Notes under the pieces: model-generated
Seen by the model: the letters and a program-made list of their open reading frames with translations, nothing else
The model's database searches: none
Told to the model about the DNA's origin: nothing
Made by a program: the position numbers and the translations under genes
Shown: piece after piece, positions 60,821 through 64,000 of the stretch
Numbering within the stretch: position 1 is the first letter of the stretch
Layout of the letters: each line of letters starts with the position of its first letter
Source: JABDMH01 sp965223025
GTDB lineage: Bacteria > Bacteroidota > Bacteroidia > Chitinophagales > Saprospiraceae
Length of the DNA stretch: 64,000 nucleotides
Reading direction: 5' to 3'
NCBI GenBank assembly: GCA_965223025.1
Contig: CBDCVP010000023.1
Location: 3,162,001 to 3,226,000 of the forward strand

Positions 60821-61999
60821 ATGATTTTCTTTGATCGCATTTTAGGATTTCCTTCTAGGTGGAGATTTCAGTCCGTGATTAAGCTGTTTAATTGCGCTCT
60901 ATTGTTGCTCCTGATTCCAAGTATTATGGCCCAGCAGATTTCCAGCGATTATGGTCAAGTCGTACTGGATCTTGTTCCGGGCCTAGACAACCCCCGCAAC
61001 GGTGAGGGTGATATGATCACTCTGCGTGATGGGAGCTTGCTGTTTATCTACACCAAATTTAGTGGTGATGCAGCGAGCGATCATGCCCCAGCCCAATTGG
61101 TCAGCAGATCCTCCAAAGACCAAGGTAGTACCTGGACAGTGATAGACCAATTAGAAGTTGAAAGGGAAGGAGATATGAATGTCATGTCAGTTTCGCTGCT
61201 ACGACTCAAGAGTGGAAGCATCGGATTATTTTATCTGAGAAAGAATTCTCTTAGTGACTGTATCCCATATCTTAGAATTTCAGATGATGAAGGTGCGATC
61301 TGGAGCGAGGCGGTGGCATGTATCCAAGACCGGAAGGGTTACTTCGTGCTTAACAACGATCGAGTTGTCCAATTGGAAAATGGGCGGCTGCTCATGCCTG
61401 TGTCTAGACATAAGACAGAGAAAACAACATGGAGCCACAAAGGTGAACTCTGGTGTTATTATTCTGACGACCAAGGAGCATCCTGGTCATCTGGCCCTGC
61501 AGTTCCAACTCCCGATTCGATCATCACTCAGGAGCCGGGTGTGGTAGCTCTGAGAGATGGTCGATTGATGATGTTTATTCGTGCTAGTGGTGGAAAACAA
61601 CTCTGTTCATTTTCCAATGATCATGGTGAAAATTGGAGCATGTCACAACCCATGGCAGTCAATTCTCCGATATCACCGGCCTCGATTGAACGCATTTCAT
61701 CCACAGGGGATCTCATTATGGTCTGGAACAATAACGGAGCATCTGGACCTGGTTACTATAAAGCAAAGAGGACGCCTTTGACTATTGCCATTTCGTCTGA
61801 TGAAGGGAAGACCTGGAACAAAATTAGAAACCTAGAATATGATCCAGATGGATTCTACTGTTATTCCTCCATTCATCAAGTTGACGATTATGTTCTGTTG
61901 AGCTATCTAAAAAAGACACCTCATCAGCCTAGTCTAGGTGCTTGCATTCGAAGATTGAGGCTGGATCAGATCTATGGACCCTCCTGTAAAAAGCCATAA
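60821..61999 (+). CDS. Secreted Asp-box (BNR) sialidase-like protein
   Basis: 392 residues with a signal peptide in the first ~38 (LFNCALLLLLIPSIMA-QQ). Five Asp-box motifs of the S-x-D-x-G-x-x-W type are visible: SSKDQGSTW, SDDEGAIW, SDDQGASW, SNDHGENW and SSDEGKTW, one per propeller blade. The N-terminus has NPRNGEGDMITLRDGSLLFI, matching the exo-alpha-sialidase-like BNR proteins of Bacteroidota; the classical arginine triad is not obvious. Substrate could be sialic acid or another acidic sugar. It is followed 70 bp later by the RraA gene and may lead that operon. Confidence 0.85.
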   Translation: MIFFDRILGFPSRWRFQSVIKLFNCALLLLLIPSIMAQQISSDYGQVVLDLVPGLDNPRNGEGDMITLRDGSLLFIYTKFSGDAASDHAPAQLVSRSSKDQGSTWTVIDQLEVEREGDMNVMSVSLLRLKSGSIGLFYLRKNSLSDCIPYLRISDDEGAIWSEAVACIQDRKGYFVLNNDRVVQLENGRLLMPVSRHKTEKTTWSHKGELWCYYSDDQGASWSSGPAVPTPDSIITQEPGVVALRDGRLMMFIRASGGKQLCSFSNDHGENWSMSQPMAVNSPISPASIERISSTGDLIMVWNNNGASGPGYYKAKRTPLTIAISSDEGKTWNKIRNLEYDPDGFYCYSSIHQVDDYVLLSYLKKTPHQPSLGACIRRLRLDQIYGPSCKKP

Positions 62000-62069
62000 C
62001 ATATTAACAAAACAGTTTATTTTCCACTAGCAGATTTATTGAGAACACCAACAATCTTCGATTTACGAA

Positions 62070-62729
62070 ATGAATGAACTCAGGTCAACATTTGAAGACA
62101 TACAAGAAAAATTATACAGTGCTGTAATTTGCGATGCACTTGACAGTCTTGGGTTTCGCAAGCAATCTCCGAGCGTTTCTTTCAAGGCCTATACTACTAA
62201 CGAGATCTTGATTGGACGCTGCAAAACAACATTATGGGCAGACATGTATCACATCGACTCAGACCCTTACGCGCTAGAACTCCAGGCTGTGGATGCTTGC
62301 CACCCTGGAGATGTTTTGATTGCTGCAGCTGGCGGATCTATGCGCTCCGGAATCTGGGGTGAGCTGTTATCTACAGCAGCGAGGAATCGTGGGTGTGTGG
62401 GTGCCTTAGTAGATGGAGCCATTCGCGATGTTACTATGATGCGAAAAATGCAGTTTCCGGTCTTTGCCAAGGGTAAATGCATATACGATAGTCTCCATCG
62501 GCAAAGAGTGATAGATATTGATATTCCGGTCCAGATCGGGGGTGTCGTATTCGAGCCTGGATCTCTTGTTTTTTGTGATGAAGATGGCATCGTCGTTGTT
62601 CCGCTGGCTGTTGAGGAAGAAACCATTTCCCTTGCACTCCAGAAAGTCGATGATGAAAACATCGCACGAAATGCAATTAGAAATGGAATGAAGGCAGGTG
62701 AGGCATACAAGAAATTTGGCATCCTTTAG
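62070..62729 (+). CDS. RraA-family protein (HMG/CHA aldolase type)
   Basis: 219 residues. RraA fold: SAVICDALDSLGFRKQ near the start, GDVLIAAAGGSMRSGIWGEL with the active-site WGEL block, then GALVDGAIRDVTMMRKMQFP with the metal/substrate D-G-x-x-R-D motif and DEDGIVVVPL. Proteins with these motifs are 4-hydroxy-4-methyl-2-oxoglutarate/oxaloacetate aldolases; those lacking them are RNase E inhibitors. The complete motifs favour aldolase activity. Only 39 bp separate it from the M81 gene. Confidence 0.9.
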   Translation: MNELRSTFEDIQEKLYSAVICDALDSLGFRKQSPSVSFKAYTTNEILIGRCKTTLWADMYHIDSDPYALELQAVDACHPGDVLIAAAGGSMRSGIWGELLSTAARNRGCVGALVDGAIRDVTMMRKMQFPVFAKGKCIYDSLHRQRVIDIDIPVQIGGVVFEPGSLVFCDEDGIVVVPLAVEEETISLALQKVDDENIARNAIRNGMKAGEAYKKFGIL

Positions 62730-62768
62730 GAATTCCTGGAATTCCTCTGATAATTTTTCTGAGAAATC

Positions 62769-64000
62769 ATGAATAAGCTCCGCATTGGCCTTGTCGGAAT
62801 TAGTCACGAATCAAATACATTCATTGACACCCTCACAACCATTGATGACTTTCACAATGGACATTTCTTTCTTGGAAAAGCAATAATCGAAGAATATAGG
62901 GATGCCCATCATGAAATCGGGGGGATGATGGAAGTGCTCGGCCAGCATCCAGTAGAATTGGTACCCATCATGTACGCTGAAGCAACACCTGGTGGGAAAA
63001 TAGCATCGGCAACTTCGAGCTATTTAGTAGATCTATTGCTTGAACTTGTTGCCGATGCCCTCCCCCTGGCAGGACTTTTAGTTGCACCCCATGGGGCTGC
63101 TGTCAGCGAATCTCACGATGACTTTGACGGACACTGGCTTTCAGAGGTTAGGCGGCTGGTAGGTAATATACCGATCATGGGTACCCTTGATCTCCATGCC
63201 AACGTGAGTGAAAGAATGGCATCCGCTGTTGATGCGTTGGTTGCTTATAAGACGAATCCCCACATGGATCAGAGGGATGTCGGTGCTGAGGTCGCTCTGA
63301 TCATGATCAAGACTCTCAATGGTGCCATCAGACCTACACAAGTTCTGACTATATCTAAAGTGGTCATTAGCATAGAGCAACAACATACTGCCACAGAACC
63401 ATGCTTGAGTTTGTATGCACTAGTAGAAAAAATTAGTCAGGTCGATGATGTACTTTCAATCAGTGTACTCATGGGATTTCCCTACGCCGATGTCAGCGAA
63501 ATGGGTGCTTCTATCCTGGTTGTGACCAATAGAGCTCCTAGCCAAGCTCTGAGTATAGGCACTAGCATTGCAGCATACATTTATCGGAATCGACACAAGT
63601 TTAATGGCAAGAAGACATCTATTGAGGAGGCATTAGACATGCTTGATCAATTGACCAAACCAGTACTTTTACTGGACATGGGAGATAACGTTGGTGGGGG
63701 ATCTCCTGGTGATGGTACCCTGCTATTACACGCACTTGAAGAAAGGGAATCTACAAAATCATTTGTTTGTATCTATGATCCAGAAGCAGTCAATAAATTA
63801 GATCGAATGAGCTCTGAGCATAGCTCACTGATCACATTAGGAGCCAAAACAGATCGTCGGCATGGTCCTCCGTTTACTGGAGAGGTGTCCATGTGGCAAA
63901 TGGTCGATGGGAAATTCACAGAGCTGGCTCCACATCATGGTGGCCAAGTTCATTTCGATATGGGAAGAACGGCCATCGTAAAAACAAGAGGCAATACGAT
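62769..64000 (+). CDS. M81-family metallopeptidase (MlrC-like), partial at the window edge
   Basis: The frame from ATG 62769 (MNKLRIGLVGISHESNTFID) stays open to the window end, 410 residues so far of a usual ~490. M81 hallmarks: GLLVAPHGAAVSESHDDFDG, IMGTLDLHANVSERMASAVD, LVAYKTNPHMDQRDVG, later LLLDMGDNVGGGSPGDGT. The family includes MlrC, which hydrolyses linearised microcystin, and related enzymes in amino-acid and racemate metabolism. Pairing with an RraA-like gene recurs in catabolic clusters, but the substrate here is unknown. Confidence 0.9.
   Translation, partial: MNKLRIGLVGISHESNTFIDTLTTIDDFHNGHFFLGKAIIEEYRDAHHEIGGMMEVLGQHPVELVPIMYAEATPGGKIASATSSYLVDLLLELVADALPLAGLLVAPHGAAVSESHDDFDGHWLSEVRRLVGNIPIMGTLDLHANVSERMASAVDALVAYKTNPHMDQRDVGAEVALIMIKTLNGAIRPTQVLTISKVVISIEQQHTATEPCLSLYALVEKISQVDDVLSISVLMGFPYADVSEMGASILVVTNRAPSQALSIGTSIAAYIYRNRHKFNGKKTSIEEALDMLDQLTKPVLLLDMGDNVGGGSPGDGTLLLHALEERESTKSFVCIYDPEAVNKLDRMSSEHSSLITLGAKTDRRHGPPFTGEVSMWQMVDGKFTELAPHHGGQVHFDMGRTAIVKTRGNT

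Noticed and set aside
1..64000. tRNA, rRNA or riboswitch genes
   Set aside because: I read through the intergenic regions and saw no cloverleaf-like element with the T-loop consensus and no rRNA segment; a covariance-model scan would be needed to exclude them.

Overview
The window looks like a chromosomal segment of a free-living, probably aquatic member of the Bacteroidota. The support is indirect: a C-terminal type IX secretion sorting domain at the left edge, a YD-repeat (RHS) giant with a SpvB-like start, an outer-membrane beta-barrel with a carboxypeptidase-regulatory domain and plug, -7 elements of the TAnnTTTG type, and Tat or lipoprotein TIM-barrel and glycan enzymes typical of the Saprospirales/Cytophagales. 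The genus cannot be named from sequence alone. No rRNA or tRNA gene was recognised.

Layout, left to right. (1) 1-7.7 kb: the tail of a T9SS-secreted protein, then a 2260-residue RHS polymorphic toxin whose tip carries an HELVH zinc-peptidase motif, followed by its likely immunity gene. (2) 7.7-33.6 kb: a mobile, decaying accessory island. It holds two related elements of the same plan: a divergent XRE repressor, a CHC2/TOPRIM primase joined to (element 1) or translationally coupled with (element 2) an AAA-like ATPase and winged helix, a short iteron cluster, and two overlapping tyrosine recombinases. Between and around them are two orphan RHS C-terminal tips with cognate immunity genes, a RadC-like and an ORF6N gene, an HNH nuclease, three long noncoding repeats (A1, A2 and a family of 21-nt palindromes), a third and further decayed copies of the second recombinase, a DUF4160/DUF2442 pair, a truncated DUF1016 nuclease, and a three-gene toxin-antitoxin operon whose third member looks SecB-like. 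IS1595, ISL3 and IS21 insertions cut through this.

(3) 33.6-64 kb: ordinary chromosome devoted mainly to carbohydrate and uronate catabolism. It has an HpaI-type aldolase, a secreted beta-propeller protein, a barrel glycosidase and a sulfatase in one operon, a ChaN/EreA-like protein, an outer-membrane receptor-like barrel, a mannonate dehydratase, a metallophosphatase, a GlxA/AraC regulator facing a SnoaL-like gene, an SRPBCC protein, a sugar isomerase/epimerase, a large dehydrogenase-HEAT-cytochrome c lipoprotein, a D-2-hydroxyacid dehydrogenase, a barrel hydrolase, an Asp-box sialidase-like protein, an RraA-like protein and the start of an M81 (MlrC) peptidase that runs off the window. An IS1595 copy with a frameshifted transposase interrupts a 191-bp tandem repeat at 47-49 kb.

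How it fits together: the left and middle parts look like a toxin-tip trading locus in which RHS tip/immunity cassettes, toxin-antitoxin-like modules and twin-recombinase elements accumulate. The strongest candidate for an undescribed system is the element family itself, with its fused or split primase-ATPase, element-specific iterons at a fixed place, a paired recombinase that has lost the first histidine of the HxxR box, and A2 inverted noncoding repeats that bracket element 2 together with an RHS toxin cassette. The A1 noncoding repeat begins directly after the stop codon of three unrelated accessory modules, which resembles a gene-cassette arrangement.
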